Source: Oceanomicrobium pacificus (GTDB taxonomy: Bacteria > Pseudomonadota > Alphaproteobacteria > Rhodobacterales > Rhodobacteraceae). From it: a stretch of DNA of 64,000 nucleotides. The notes under the pieces were generated by a model. The model saw only the letters and a list, made by a program, of their open reading frames with translations, was not told the origin of the DNA and did no database searches. The stretch is taken from positions 496,001 through 560,000 of the forward strand of contig NZ_WUWG01000001.1 of assembly GCF_009833495.1 (NCBI RefSeq), read 5' to 3'. Of this stretch, positions 42,859 through 51,115 are shown piece after piece; position 1 is the first letter of the stretch, and every line of letters begins with the position of its first letter. The translations under genes were made by a program, and so were the position numbers.

Positions 42859-43931
42859 TGCACCTCTTTCTCGGTCGCGGCGGCCAGAAGGACCGCGCCC
42901 GTGCCCCAGGGGCGATGACCGGTCTCGATACATTCATAGCCGTTCGGGTCCTGCCAGCGAAGCCAGGTTTCACCCGACACCTGCAACAGTTCGCCATCCG
43001 CGGTGAAATAGGGGCGCGTCCCGTCCCAGCAGCGGTCGAACGCGGGTACGATTTCGCCCAGATCGACGCCTTTGGACGACGCCAGCTGCGCAGCATAGGC
43101 AAAGAGCAGCCCGCAGGATGTCTCCTCGTAGCTGTCGGCCCGTTCCATCTGCGTGCGCCAGAGCCCGTTTTCGGTCTGGAGCGGCCAGATATCCGCGAAG
43201 ATGCGTTGCAGCTGCGCCTTGATCTGCCCGTTCTGCGGTTCCGGCACGCGGTCGGCAATCTCCGCCAGTGTCATCACGATCCAGCCGTTGCCACGCCCCC
43301 AGTATCCGGGGCTGGTTTCGCCCGTTTCGGGATTGAAGGACTGGTGGAACAGGTCCGACCCTTTGGCCGCCAGATGCGAAAGGTGGATATCGAGCTGTTT
43401 GAGCGCCTCGGTCCGATATCGCGGATCACCGGTGAGCTCGCTCGCCGCGACAAGCCCCGGGATCGAATAGTAGACCGTGTCGGCAAAGAGCCACGGAATG
43501 TCCTCCGTATGTTTCAGACCACCGACGGAGGTGCGCTGCGCGCGGTCGGTGACAAAATCACCGATGAATTTTGCAAGGTCCACAAGGCGCGGGTCGCCCG
43601 TCACCTCGTGCAGGGATTTGGCGAGCAGCATGATCCCCCAGCTGCCGCAAAAATGGGTCACGGGGATGCCCTGCTTGATCTCCAGCGCGTCGCGCCAGTG
43701 GTCGTGCAGGCTCATACCGCCCTTCAGGTGCCCGTCGACCCAGCCCGCGACCGTGTCCACATAGGTGCGGTTGTCGAGGCGACGCCCGAATTCGAGCAGG
43801 CCGAACATGGCGAGTGCCTCGCCCCAGTCGGTGATGATGTCGCTGTTCGCCGTGTCCCGCACAAGCCGGTCGGCCACGCGGCGGGCAAGGTCGGTATGGG
43901 AAAGGGTCTTGTCCTGCACATCTGCCGGCAT
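42855..43931 (-). CDS. Glycoside hydrolase family 88/105-like (unsaturated uronyl hydrolase)
   Basis: A 358-residue alpha/alpha-barrel protein resembling GH88/GH105 enzymes, which hydrate and release 4,5-unsaturated uronic acids from the ends of oligosaccharides made by lyases. Characteristic pieces: 'ITDWGEALAMFGLLEF', 'PWLFADTVYYSIPGLV' with the likely catalytic Asp, 'GYWGRGNGWIVMTLAE' and 'DSYEETSCGLLFAYAA'. There is no signal peptide, so it works in the cytoplasm on an imported disaccharide or modified uronide. It lies 3 bp after the RraA-like gene and overlaps the crotonase gene. Confidence 0.87.
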   Translation of the reverse strand: MPADVQDKTLSHTDLARRVADRLVRDTANSDIITDWGEALAMFGLLEFGRRLDNRTYVDTVAGWVDGHLKGGMSLHDHWRDALEIKQGIPVTHFCGSWGIMLLAKSLHEVTGDPRLVDLAKFIGDFVTDRAQRTSVGGLKHTEDIPWLFADTVYYSIPGLVAASELTGDPRYRTEALKQLDIHLSHLAAKGSDLFHQSFNPETGETSPGYWGRGNGWIVMTLAEIADRVPEPQNGQIKAQLQRIFADIWPLQTENGLWRTQMERADSYEETSCGLLFAYAAQLASSKGVDLGEIVPAFDRCWDGTRPYFTADGELLQVSGETWLRWQDPNGYECIETGHRPWGTGAVLLAAATEKEVQ

Positions 43932-43934
43932 GGG

Positions 43935-44591
43935 TCACATCACTCCGTATTTTTCAAAGGCTTCGGCGGCGCCCATGCCCGACAGGATGTCCTGCCGGAC
44001 GGCCGATTCCGTGGCCTGCTTTTCAAGCGCGCGTTCGATCACCTCGTCCACAAGATCCGACGGGATCGCCACGACACCGTCGATATCACCGACCAGCATG
44101 TCGCCGGGATCGACCGTGACGCCGCCCAGTTCGACCCGCACCCCGTAGTCGATGACGCGGCCGCGGACACGCTGGTCCTGCGCATAGGGGCCGTGACCGA
44201 AGACCGGAAAGTCCATCTGCAGGATTTCCGCCGTATCACGGTAATAGCCGTTCAGCACAGCCCCCGTCGCGCCCTTGCGGGCGGCCAGCGTCGTCATCAG
44301 CCCGCCCCACATGGCGCAGGGCAAGGGCGCTCCGGTGGCCAGATAGATCTCGCCCGGTTCCAGATCGTCGATCGCATCGAACATCAGCCCGAAAGGCTTC
44401 GCATCGTCGAACGCGGCGGCTTCCAGAAGCGGCATGGCACGCCCGACAAGCTTGTCCTCGGGTCGCAGCGGCCGGATATGCGGCGGCAGGAACTGGTGCG
44501 TGAGGCCCATCGCGTCGAGCACATCTCCGATCAGCGCCGTGTTCAATTTGGTCTTGAGCGCCGCCACGCGGGGGGCATCACCGTCAGACAT
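43935..44591 (-). CDS. RraA-like aldolase/decarboxylase family protein
   Basis: A 218-residue protein of the RraA / HMG-type aldolase family (4-carboxy-4-hydroxy-2-oxoadipate aldolase, oxaloacetate decarboxylase relatives). Key marks: 'IGDVLDAMGLTHQF', 'GGLMTTLAARKGATGAVLNG' followed by 'YYRDTAEI' holding the Arg-Asp pair for pyruvate/Mg binding, and 'FPVFGHGPYAQD'. Such enzymes split off pyruvate from keto acids, a likely late step for the uronide or keto-acid imported by the TRAP system. Located 54 bp after the TRAP permease gene. Not necessarily a ribonuclease regulator despite the name. Confidence 0.88.
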   Translation of the reverse strand: MSDGDAPRVAALKTKLNTALIGDVLDAMGLTHQFLPPHIRPLRPEDKLVGRAMPLLEAAAFDDAKPFGLMFDAIDDLEPGEIYLATGAPLPCAMWGGLMTTLAARKGATGAVLNGYYRDTAEILQMDFPVFGHGPYAQDQRVRGRVIDYGVRVELGGVTVDPGDMLVGDIDGVVAIPSDLVDEVIERALEKQATESAVRQDILSGMGAAEAFEKYGVM

Positions 44592-44645
44592 TGGTCAGAT
44601 CCTTCTTCTGGTTTCCAGCGCCACGCCGGGGCGGCACGCCTGCCC

Positions 44646-45929
44646 TCAGCCCAGCAGCAATCCGGGCAGGAACATCGTGATTTGCGGAAAGATGATAAGC
44701 AGCGCGAGGATCACGATCATGACCCCCACAAGGATCAGCGTGTCCGCGAGCGCATCCTCCACCTCGATCCCGCCGATGGTGGAGGCAAGGAACAGGCAAA
44801 GCCCGTAGGGTGGCGTCACCAGCCCGATCGACACTGACACGGTGGCGATGATCCCGTATTGGACCGGATCGATGCCGAGCGCCGCGATCGAGGGCAGGAA
44901 GATCGGCCCGATGATGATCGCGACCACCAGCCCGTCGAGGAATGTGCCGAGCACGAGGAAGGTCAGCGCGATGGCGGCAAGCAGCAGCATCGGGTTGTCG
45001 ATGGTCGAGGAGAGCTGCGCGATTTCGTAGGGCACGCGGTAATAGGCCAACATCCAGCCGAACACGCCGGCCGTGGCCACGCAAAAGAGCGACAGGCTCG
45101 AGATCCGCACCGTGTTCAGGAGCACCGAATAGAGGTTGCGGAACTTGATCGTGCGATAGACGACAACACCGAGGAAGAGCGCGTAGAGCACCGCGAGGAT
45201 CGAGGCTTCCGTCGGTGTGAAGATGCCGAACATGATCCCGCCAAGGATAATGAGCGGCATCAAAAGCGGCAGGATCGCCTGGCGGGTGTTGCTCGCCACC
45301 TCGGGCAGGCTCTGGCGCGGTTCGGTCGGATAACCGCGCCGCTTGGCCAGCCAGACGATCACCGCCATCTGGCCTACACCGACAAGGATGCCGGGCAGGA
45401 TGCCGCCGGCAAAAAGCGCGGACACGGACGTTCCGGTGATCGCGCCCCAGACCACCATCACGAGGCTTGGCGGAATGATGATCCCCATCACCGAGGATGC
45501 CGCCGTGATCGCGACTGAAAAGGGCACGTCATAGCCTTTTTCCTTCATCGCCGGGATGAGCACGCTGCCAACGCCCGCCGTGTCGGCGGTGGAGGAGCCG
45601 GAAATGCCGGCAAAGAGCATCGAGACCAGCACGTTCACATGCGCAAGCCCACCGCGCAGATGGCCGACGAACCCGTAGGCCATGCGGACCAGCTTCTCGG
45701 TCACGCGGGCCTCGTTCATCAGGTTTCCGGCGAGCAGGAAGAAGGGCACGGCGAGCAAGAGGAAACTGTCGAGCGCATTGTAGGAGCGGTGCACGACGAT
45801 CCCGAAATCGAGACGCGGGTCGAGCAGGATCAGCGGCAGGCAGGCGACGGCCAGCGCGAAGGCGATCGGCACGCCGAGCGCAACGAGACCGATCAGGCCG
45901 CCGATCAGAAGGACAACTTCAAAAGACAT
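44646..45929 (-). CDS. dctM: TRAP transporter large permease (DctM)
   Basis: A 427-residue membrane protein of the DctM family with about twelve transmembrane segments. It forms the Na+-driven transport channel for carboxylate-type solutes (C4 acids, sialic acid, uronates). Typical stretches: 'VACLPLILLDPRLDFG', 'FAGISGSSTADTAGVGSVLI', 'GVMIVILALLIIFPQ'. Start ATG 45929; the DctQ stop lies one base upstream. Longer reading in this frame overlaps DctQ and was excluded. Works with DctQ and the DctP-type binding protein of the same operon. Confidence 0.94.
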   Translation of the reverse strand: MSFEVVLLIGGLIGLVALGVPIAFALAVACLPLILLDPRLDFGIVVHRSYNALDSFLLLAVPFFLLAGNLMNEARVTEKLVRMAYGFVGHLRGGLAHVNVLVSMLFAGISGSSTADTAGVGSVLIPAMKEKGYDVPFSVAITAASSVMGIIIPPSLVMVVWGAITGTSVSALFAGGILPGILVGVGQMAVIVWLAKRRGYPTEPRQSLPEVASNTRQAILPLLMPLIILGGIMFGIFTPTEASILAVLYALFLGVVVYRTIKFRNLYSVLLNTVRISSLSLFCVATAGVFGWMLAYYRVPYEIAQLSSTIDNPMLLLAAIALTFLVLGTFLDGLVVAIIIGPIFLPSIAALGIDPVQYGIIATVSVSIGLVTPPYGLCLFLASTIGGIEVEDALADTLILVGVMIVILALLIIFPQITMFLPGLLLG

Positions 45930-45930
45930 G

Positions 45931-46419
45931 TCAGGAGACCTTGTCGGTCGGGTCGCCGGCGGAGGTGTCCGGGGCGGGGTGGAACAGGTTGTGCACAAGG
46001 AAGATGCACATCATCAGGCCGGATACGAAAATCGCGGCGAAGGTCCAGGTCAGCGGCAGGCCGGTGACGAGCGACACACGCGCCAGCCCCTTCACGAGGA
46101 AGGGCCATCCCTTGATGACGAAGATGAGCGCCACCGCACCCATGCAGCCGAAGCGGATCACGCGGGGGATGAAGGCGAGCTTCTCGGGAAAGAGCTTCGC
46201 GATGGCCTGAATGGCGAAATGCGACCGTTCGGCGACGCCGAGCGCGGCGCCGAGCATCACCATCCAGACGAAAAGCCCGCGGGAGGCCTCCTCGGTCCAG
46301 CCGAGCGACGCGCCGACCGGCAGCTGGCGGAAGATGATCTGGGCGCTGATCAGGATGACAAGCAGGCCAAGCACGATGACCAGCAGCCATTTCAACAGCG
46401 ACAGGGTGGCCGCATACAT
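45931..46419 (-). CDS. dctQ: TRAP transporter small permease (DctQ)
   Basis: A 162-residue DctQ-type protein with four transmembrane segments (about residues 12-32, 47-65, 85-105 and 120-145). The conserved 'WTEEASRGLFVWMVMLGAAL' follows TM1. It stabilises the large permease. The start ATG 46419 is separated from the binding-protein gene by a 73-bp gap that contains a 12-bp stem hairpin; the end lies one base before DctM. Confidence 0.93.
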   Translation of the reverse strand: MYAATLSLLKWLLVIVLGLLVILISAQIIFRQLPVGASLGWTEEASRGLFVWMVMLGAALGVAERSHFAIQAIAKLFPEKLAFIPRVIRFGCMGAVALIFVIKGWPFLVKGLARVSLVTGLPLTWTFAAIFVSGLMMCIFLVHNLFHPAPDTSAGDPTDKVS

Positions 46420-46449
46420 GACGGACCTCGCTTGCAGGAATTGACGGGG

Positions 46450-46480
46450 GCGAAGCGGCGCGGGGCATGCGCCGCTTCGC
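46450..46480. other. Hairpin between dctP-type and dctQ genes
   Basis: A perfect 12-bp inverted repeat (GCGAAGCGGCGC and GCGCCGCTTCGC, 7-nt loop) lies 12 bp after the binding-protein stop on the leftward transcript. Without a T-run it is more likely a message stabiliser for the upstream gene than a full terminator. Confidence 0.65.
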
Positions 46481-46492
46481 CTGAAGGCACGT

Positions 46493-47473
46493 TTACTCGA
46501 CGGCCTTGATCTTCTCGACGGTGGCGGTCAGGCCGGCATTTTCAAGCACCGGTTCAAGGGCGGCAGCAGCCGTGGCCTGGAACTTGTCCTTGTCGATCTC
46601 CTGCGCCTCGGCACCAAGCTCGGTGATCAGCTCGTTGAGCGTCTCCTGATCGAGCCCGTGCTCGATCTCGCGCTCATAGGCTGCCGCTTCCGCGCCGGCT
46701 TCGAGGATGATCTGCTTCTGCTCGTCGGTCAGGCGGTCCATCGTCTTGGCGCTGAAGATGAAGGGCCGCGTCACGATTTCATGCTGGGTGAGCGTGATAT
46801 AGGGCGCCTGTTCGTAGAACTTCATGCGCTTGACCCATTCCGGCTCGTTCTCCAGCCCGTCGACAACGCCGAGCTGCAGGCCGTTATAGATCTCGCCATA
46901 GGCCAGAACGGTGGGCTGGATGCCGACCGAGCTCCACGCCGCGGAGAGCACTTCGGTCGGGTGCAGGCGGACTTTCAGACCGGCCGCATCGTCGAGCGTT
47001 TCCACCTTCTTGCGGGTCACGAGGTTGCGCACCGAACCGCCGAAATAGCCCAGGATCACCGTGTCGGCCTTGGCCGTCGTCATTTCGGAAAATTCGGCCC
47101 CGATCTCGCCGTCGACGACCTTGGTCCAGTGGTCATAGTCGCGGAACAGGAAGGGCACGCCGAAGACCTGAAGCTCGGGCACGAATTCGGCCAGAATGCT
47201 CGGGACGGCCGTGGTCATGTCGATGATGCCGCTCTGCACCTGCTCGACGCTCTCGGCGAGGTTGCCGAGTTGGCCATCGGGGTAGATCTCGACTTCCAGC
47301 TCGCCGCCGGACCGTTCCTTCACCAGTTCGGCGAATTTCTGGAGCCCTTGGCCCTGTGCGGTCTCGATCGGCCCGATCAGCGAGGCGCGGAGCGTCTCGG
47401 CCTGTGCGGCGATGGACCCGCCGATGAGCGTGCCGCAAAGTGCAACGGCGGTGACGGTGACTTTCATGAACAT
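46493..47473 (-). CDS. TRAP transporter solute-binding protein (DctP)
   Basis: A 326-residue periplasmic binding protein of the DctP family. Signal peptide about residues 1-26 (ends AAQA/ETLRAS). Family marks: 'GELEVEIYPDGQLGN', the ligand-carboxylate Arg expected near 'GLKVRLHPTEVLS' and 'YNGLQLGVVDGLENEPEW'. DctP proteins bind acidic sugars or organic acids. Start ATG 47473 is five bases after GGGAGGA; the ATG two codons further is also possible. First gene of the operon to 40918, with LacI-type operators over its promoter. Confidence 0.93.
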   Translation of the reverse strand: MFMKVTVTAVALCGTLIGGSIAAQAETLRASLIGPIETAQGQGLQKFAELVKERSGGELEVEIYPDGQLGNLAESVEQVQSGIIDMTTAVPSILAEFVPELQVFGVPFLFRDYDHWTKVVDGEIGAEFSEMTTAKADTVILGYFGGSVRNLVTRKKVETLDDAAGLKVRLHPTEVLSAAWSSVGIQPTVLAYGEIYNGLQLGVVDGLENEPEWVKRMKFYEQAPYITLTQHEIVTRPFIFSAKTMDRLTDEQKQIILEAGAEAAAYEREIEHGLDQETLNELITELGAEAQEIDKDKFQATAAAALEPVLENAGLTATVEKIKAVE

Positions 47474-47607
47474 GAGTTCCTCCCTTGCGTTCATTTTTCG
47501 TCAGGATGATGTGCGTGTCAGACGGCGTGGCGTTCCGGTCGGATTCGGGGCGATGCATGTGTGGAATGCGATGCCGGCGGGGAACGCGGCCTGTCAGATA
47601 TGGCCCT

Positions 47608-47631
47608 CAAACGTTTTAGTTAAACGTTTTA
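47608..47631. promoter_or_regulatory. Double LacI-type operator over the TRAP promoter
   Basis: Two AAACGTTTTA sites in direct order (47609-47618 and 47622-47631), the second within TTAAACGTTTTA. They overlap the -10 box and start of the TRAP operon. They resemble sites upstream of the ABC importer at 57243. The adjacent LacI gene at 47880 is the likely repressor. Confidence 0.75.
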
Positions 47632-47656
47632 TTCTCCATCACCCGCCTGAAGTCAA
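47628..47656 (-). promoter_or_regulatory. Promoter of the TRAP operon
   Basis: On the minus strand TTGACT (47651-47656) and AATAAA (47628-47633) are 17 bp apart, a good sigma70-type match. The operator pair covers the -10 and start region, which fits repression by a LacI-type protein. Confidence 0.65.
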
Positions 47657-47849
47657 GGAAAAGATTGCGCATTGGCGCTGGTCGGGCCGGTCGAGACGGG
47701 GCACGATTGTGTGAAATATTATCAAATAAAATCAGACTACTGCCGCCATATCCGACTACGTGCCGTACTGGATGGGTCGACGAAAAACTGATGCGGGCCA
47801 ATCGCGCTGCCCCCAGGATCGCGTGCGCGCACCCGAATCCGTGATCCAG

Positions 47850-47861
47850 TTAAACGTTCAC
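47850..47861. promoter_or_regulatory. Second LacI-type operator upstream of the TRAP promoter
   Basis: TTAAACGTTCAC, about 230 bp from the main site and 18 bp after the end of the LacI gene. With the first site it could support DNA looping. The 47474-47879 gap otherwise holds an AT-rich stretch (47705-47745) and no gene. Confidence 0.55.
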
Positions 47862-47879
47862 TTTCCACAACAGAATGGT

Positions 47880-48884
47880 TCAGGCAGACTTGCGCGGAAA
47901 GAGTTGCGGCGTCAGGCGCACACGCTCCGGCGCGGCGTTCTCATGCGCGATCTTGTCGAGCAATGTCTTCGCCGCTCGCCCGCCGATGGCGCGCGGAAAC
48001 AGTTCAACCGTCGTGAGCGGCGGGTTCCAGGCCGCGGACTCCGGGACATTGTCGAATCCGATGACGGCCACATCGGAACCGACTTTCCGGCCTGCCGCGT
48101 GGATGGCCGCATAAGCGCCGATGGCCACATAGTCGTTGAAACAGACGATCCCCTCGACGTCAGGCATGCGGTTCAGCAGGTCGGTGGCGGCCTCGTCCCC
48201 GAACTGGCGCGTCGCCGGTCCGGCCAGATCGGCCAGAAGCGTCAGGTCGGGATCCGCCTGGCGCATCGCATATTTCACACCCTCGAACCGCCCAATCCGG
48301 TTGGTATTGTCCGCGGCACCGCCGATGAAGGCGATGTTGCGCCGCCCCGCACCGAGAATGCGCCGCCCGGCAAGGACACCGGCCTCGAAATTGTCGAAAC
48401 CGACGAAATCGGCGCCATATCCGGGCAGGTCACGCACGCACAGCACGAAGGGAATGCCATGTTCGCGGATCACGTCGAAGGCAGACCCGTCCGATCCGGT
48501 CGCAGCCGAGATGATGAGCCCTGCCACCCCCTGCCCGATCATCGTCTCGATCACGGATTGCTGGCGGGCGAGGTCGTCCTGCGTGTTGGCCATGACCGAC
48601 AGGTAACCCGCGCCCGCGGCTTCCAGTTCCACATTGGCCGACAGTTCGGCGAAGAACGGGTTCGATATGTCATTGACGATGAGGCCGATCAGCAAGGACC
48701 GGCCGGATCGCAGGCGCGCGGCATTCTTGTTGAGGATAAAGCCCAGCGCCTTGGCGGAGCGGCGCACCTGACGGCGGGTTTCCTCGGAAATGCTGCCCTT
48801 GTCGTTCAGCACCAGCGAAACGGTGGCCGCCGACACGCCGGCATGTTCCGCCACCTGTTTGATGCTTACCCGTTTCTTCTGCAC
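47880..48884 (-). CDS. LacI-family transcriptional regulator (first paralogue)
   Basis: A 334-residue LacI regulator. The DNA-binding head is 'VSIKQVAEHAGVSAATVSLV' (residues 6-25), hinge around residue 50, then a periplasmic-binding-protein-like core with 'LLIGLIVNDISNPFFAELSA', 'GQGVAGLIISAAT' and 'DYVAIGAYAAIHA'. It is close to the paralogue at 57531: the recognition region differs at one position (SAAT against SVAT). Located just upstream of the TRAP operon, with a candidate own operator at 48924. Effector probably the imported sugar acid or a derivative. Confidence 0.94.
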   Translation of the reverse strand: MQKKRVSIKQVAEHAGVSAATVSLVLNDKGSISEETRRQVRRSAKALGFILNKNAARLRSGRSLLIGLIVNDISNPFFAELSANVELEAAGAGYLSVMANTQDDLARQQSVIETMIGQGVAGLIISAATGSDGSAFDVIREHGIPFVLCVRDLPGYGADFVGFDNFEAGVLAGRRILGAGRRNIAFIGGAADNTNRIGRFEGVKYAMRQADPDLTLLADLAGPATRQFGDEAATDLLNRMPDVEGIVCFNDYVAIGAYAAIHAAGRKVGSDVAVIGFDNVPESAAWNPPLTTVELFPRAIGGRAAKTLLDKIAHENAAPERVRLTPQLFPRKSA

Positions 48885-48923
48885 GTCGCGCCTCCGGACC
48901 GCGCCGCGCGGTCATGGCCCCAC

Positions 48924-48941
48924 GACTTAAACCTTTTAGTC
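48924..48941. promoter_or_regulatory. Candidate operator of the LacI gene
   Basis: GACTTAAACCTTTTAGTC, an imperfect 18-bp palindrome 40 bp before the LacI start codon. It resembles the AAACGTTT-type sites, so it probably mediates autoregulation. Confidence 0.5.
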
Positions 48942-48984
48942 GCAAAGGCAAATGCGCGATGCACAGTCAGGTGTCGCGCGGCAC

Positions 48985-51078
48985 TCATCCGTCACCTGCT
49001 CCGCCCGGGTCGCTATGGATGGCGCCCGTCAACCAGGCGGGCCAGTCCCGCTCGAAGAAGCTTTTTGCCTCTTCGTCAAACGCCCGGTTCGGGCGGGTGC
49101 GAAGCTCGAAACCGTCTCCGACCATCCGCAGGGTGATCTGCTCGCTCTGGTCTTCGGTCCGCTCGGACCGGAAGCGCACATCTGTCAGCGGGCCGAGACG
49201 CCCCTCCGGCAAGGCATCGCCATCGTCCGAACAGATCGCCCGCGCCCCGCGGCTGCCACCGCCTTGTTCGATGTAATGGTCGAGCGCGGTCGTCACCGCT
49301 TCCGACACGAGCGCCATTTGCCGCCATTGCACGGCACGGCCAACCTCGGACGGGCGGGCAATCTTGATCCCATCGCGGCGGATCTCCCCCATCAGCGCCC
49401 GCGCCGCGTCGCGCGCCGCGCGCACCCCGTCCGGTGTGCAGATGATGCCGACCCTGTCGCTCATCCGGGCCTGCACCGCGGCTCGGACGGCGCGGACGGA
49501 ATGGGAACTGGCGGGATTGACGAGCGCCTCGACGGCGGCCACCGCCGGACCGGCCGAGGCCACTGGGTCGCCCGAGTATGGCGCATCGCCATCCAGCGTG
49601 CCGGCAATATGTTCCGCCGCGCGCGTGCCGAAAACCTGTCCGGCATTCAGCGCCGAACCCCCCGGACGTGTGACCCCGTGCGTGCCGGCAGCCTCGCCCA
49701 CGGCATAGACGCCCGGCAAGGAAGAGCGCCCCCAGATATCGACCTTCACGCCGCCGTTCATATGCTGGTTGTTCACCGAAAATTCGAGCGGTTCGGCCGC
49801 AATGTCGACCTTGTAGCGGCGGTAAAGCTCGATCGCGAGCGGGTTCATGTGGCGCAGCCGGTCGATCGGCAGCGCCTGTCCGGCACCGGCCGTTTCGAGA
49901 TAGGCGGCAACGTCATCATCCAGCCGGTCGAGGCTGAAGGGCATGTCGCCCGGCACCGGCTCCGGGTTGCGGTTGAAATCCATGTAGACCCGCCGGCCGG
50001 CCTGCGTTTCCCGCGCGATGGCCAGATCGACGAGGCTCGACTGGAAATCGAGCATACGCGAGGCATGGAAGGGCCACTGATAGCCCTTGCGGAAGATGTT
50101 GGAGGCCAATTCCTGCGTCGTCCGGTAATAGTCGCCGAGGAAATGGTGCTCCACGCCGTCCGCATCGACCGAGTAGACATGCGGGATAACCTGCACATAG
50201 GTGCCCGACAGGTTCCACGGGAAGCCTTCGCGGCGCGTGCTGATCCCGAACTGTGCCTCGGTGATGTTGGTGACGGTGATCCCGGCTTCCAGCGCCATGC
50301 CGAGAGAGCCGAAACAGCTGTTTGGAAAAACGCTGTCGCGGTAAAGCTCCCCGGGCCCGCCCGCCGCCAGAACCAAGGTCGGCGCCTGAAACAGCACCAG
50401 CCCGAAGAGATTGTCCTCCGACCGGTTTTTCGGTCGCGCGGCCAGAAGGCCGGTGGCGCGGCGCGCCTCCCCTTCCCCTTCGGTCAGGATCGTCAGCCCG
50501 GTCGTGTGGTTGAAGATCGGCACACCCAGACGCAGCGCCTCCTCGGCCAGCACCTTGACCATCAGGCGAGAGGTGCGCGGCCCGCAGCTTGTCGCGCGGC
50601 CCACCTCGTCATGGTCGGTCTGGTAGCGCAACGTGCCGCCGAGCCGGTCCTGCGGCAGGGGCAGGCCCAGATATTGCAGCGAGGCCATGGCGCGGCCGGA
50701 TCCGACCGCCTCGATATAGGCCGTGTCCTCATCCATCGCACCACCTGCGCGAATCGCGCGGGCCATGGCCTTGTAGTCATCGCCGCGGTCAGCCGTGTTG
50801 GCCGTGTGCAGCGTCTGCTTGTCCGACCCCGAACAGGCCGAGGTCCCGCCCCAGGCGCTCTGGCTCACCACCACCACGTCGACCCCGCGGCGCTTCATTT
50901 CGACAGCGGCGCGCAGTCCCGCCGCACCGCTGCCCACCACGACACAATCGCAGGACAGGACCGGCAGCCTGTGGCCACCGACCTCGACCGTGTCATCGAA
51001 CCCCGCTTCCGGCGGCAGGCGCGGCATGTCCACATCGGTCAGCGCGTCGAGGATCTCTTGGGGAACGGCATTGGTCAC
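48985..51078 (-). CDS. FAD-dependent oxidoreductase (fumarate reductase/succinate dehydrogenase flavoprotein-like)
   Basis: A 697-residue flavoprotein of the fumarate reductase / aspartate oxidase superfamily. The FAD-binding Rossmann motif is 'DCVVVGSGAAGLRAAVEMKR' (around residue 45), followed by 'SQSAWGGTSACSGSDKQTLH'. The late FAD motif is 'PGVYAVGEAAGTHGVTRPGG' with 'SALNAGQVFGTRAAEHI', and a C-terminal helical region follows. I use GTG 51078, which is after AGAAGG; the upstream reading overlaps the GMC gene. No signal peptide. Last gene after the sugar ABC importer and GMC oxidoreductase; likely oxidises or reduces a sugar-derived acid. Confidence 0.88.
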   Translation of the reverse strand: MTNAVPQEILDALTDVDMPRLPPEAGFDDTVEVGGHRLPVLSCDCVVVGSGAAGLRAAVEMKRRGVDVVVVSQSAWGGTSACSGSDKQTLHTANTADRGDDYKAMARAIRAGGAMDEDTAYIEAVGSGRAMASLQYLGLPLPQDRLGGTLRYQTDHDEVGRATSCGPRTSRLMVKVLAEEALRLGVPIFNHTTGLTILTEGEGEARRATGLLAARPKNRSEDNLFGLVLFQAPTLVLAAGGPGELYRDSVFPNSCFGSLGMALEAGITVTNITEAQFGISTRREGFPWNLSGTYVQVIPHVYSVDADGVEHHFLGDYYRTTQELASNIFRKGYQWPFHASRMLDFQSSLVDLAIARETQAGRRVYMDFNRNPEPVPGDMPFSLDRLDDDVAAYLETAGAGQALPIDRLRHMNPLAIELYRRYKVDIAAEPLEFSVNNQHMNGGVKVDIWGRSSLPGVYAVGEAAGTHGVTRPGGSALNAGQVFGTRAAEHIAGTLDGDAPYSGDPVASAGPAVAAVEALVNPASSHSVRAVRAAVQARMSDRVGIICTPDGVRAARDAARALMGEIRRDGIKIARPSEVGRAVQWRQMALVSEAVTTALDHYIEQGGGSRGARAICSDDGDALPEGRLGPLTDVRFRSERTEDQSEQITLRMVGDGFELRTRPNRAFDEEAKSFFERDWPAWLTGAIHSDPGGAGDG

Positions 51079-51115
51079 GTGTCGGAACCTTCTGGTCGTG
51101 CGGGCGCGCGCCCGG

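Noticed and set aside
40303-42918. 871-codon plus-strand open frame across binding-protein, CaiB and crotonase genes
   Set aside because: Crosses several genes and a terminator of the other strand and has no protein-family character.
43935-44591. RraA-like protein considered as regulator of ribonuclease E
   Set aside because: The Arg-Asp pair of the aldolase branch and the catabolic operon context point to a keto-acid aldolase or decarboxylase.
47600-47870. Repeated AAACGTTT blocks considered as a CRISPR or direct-repeat array
   Set aside because: Only three short palindromic copies with unequal spacing; they fit LacI-type operators instead.
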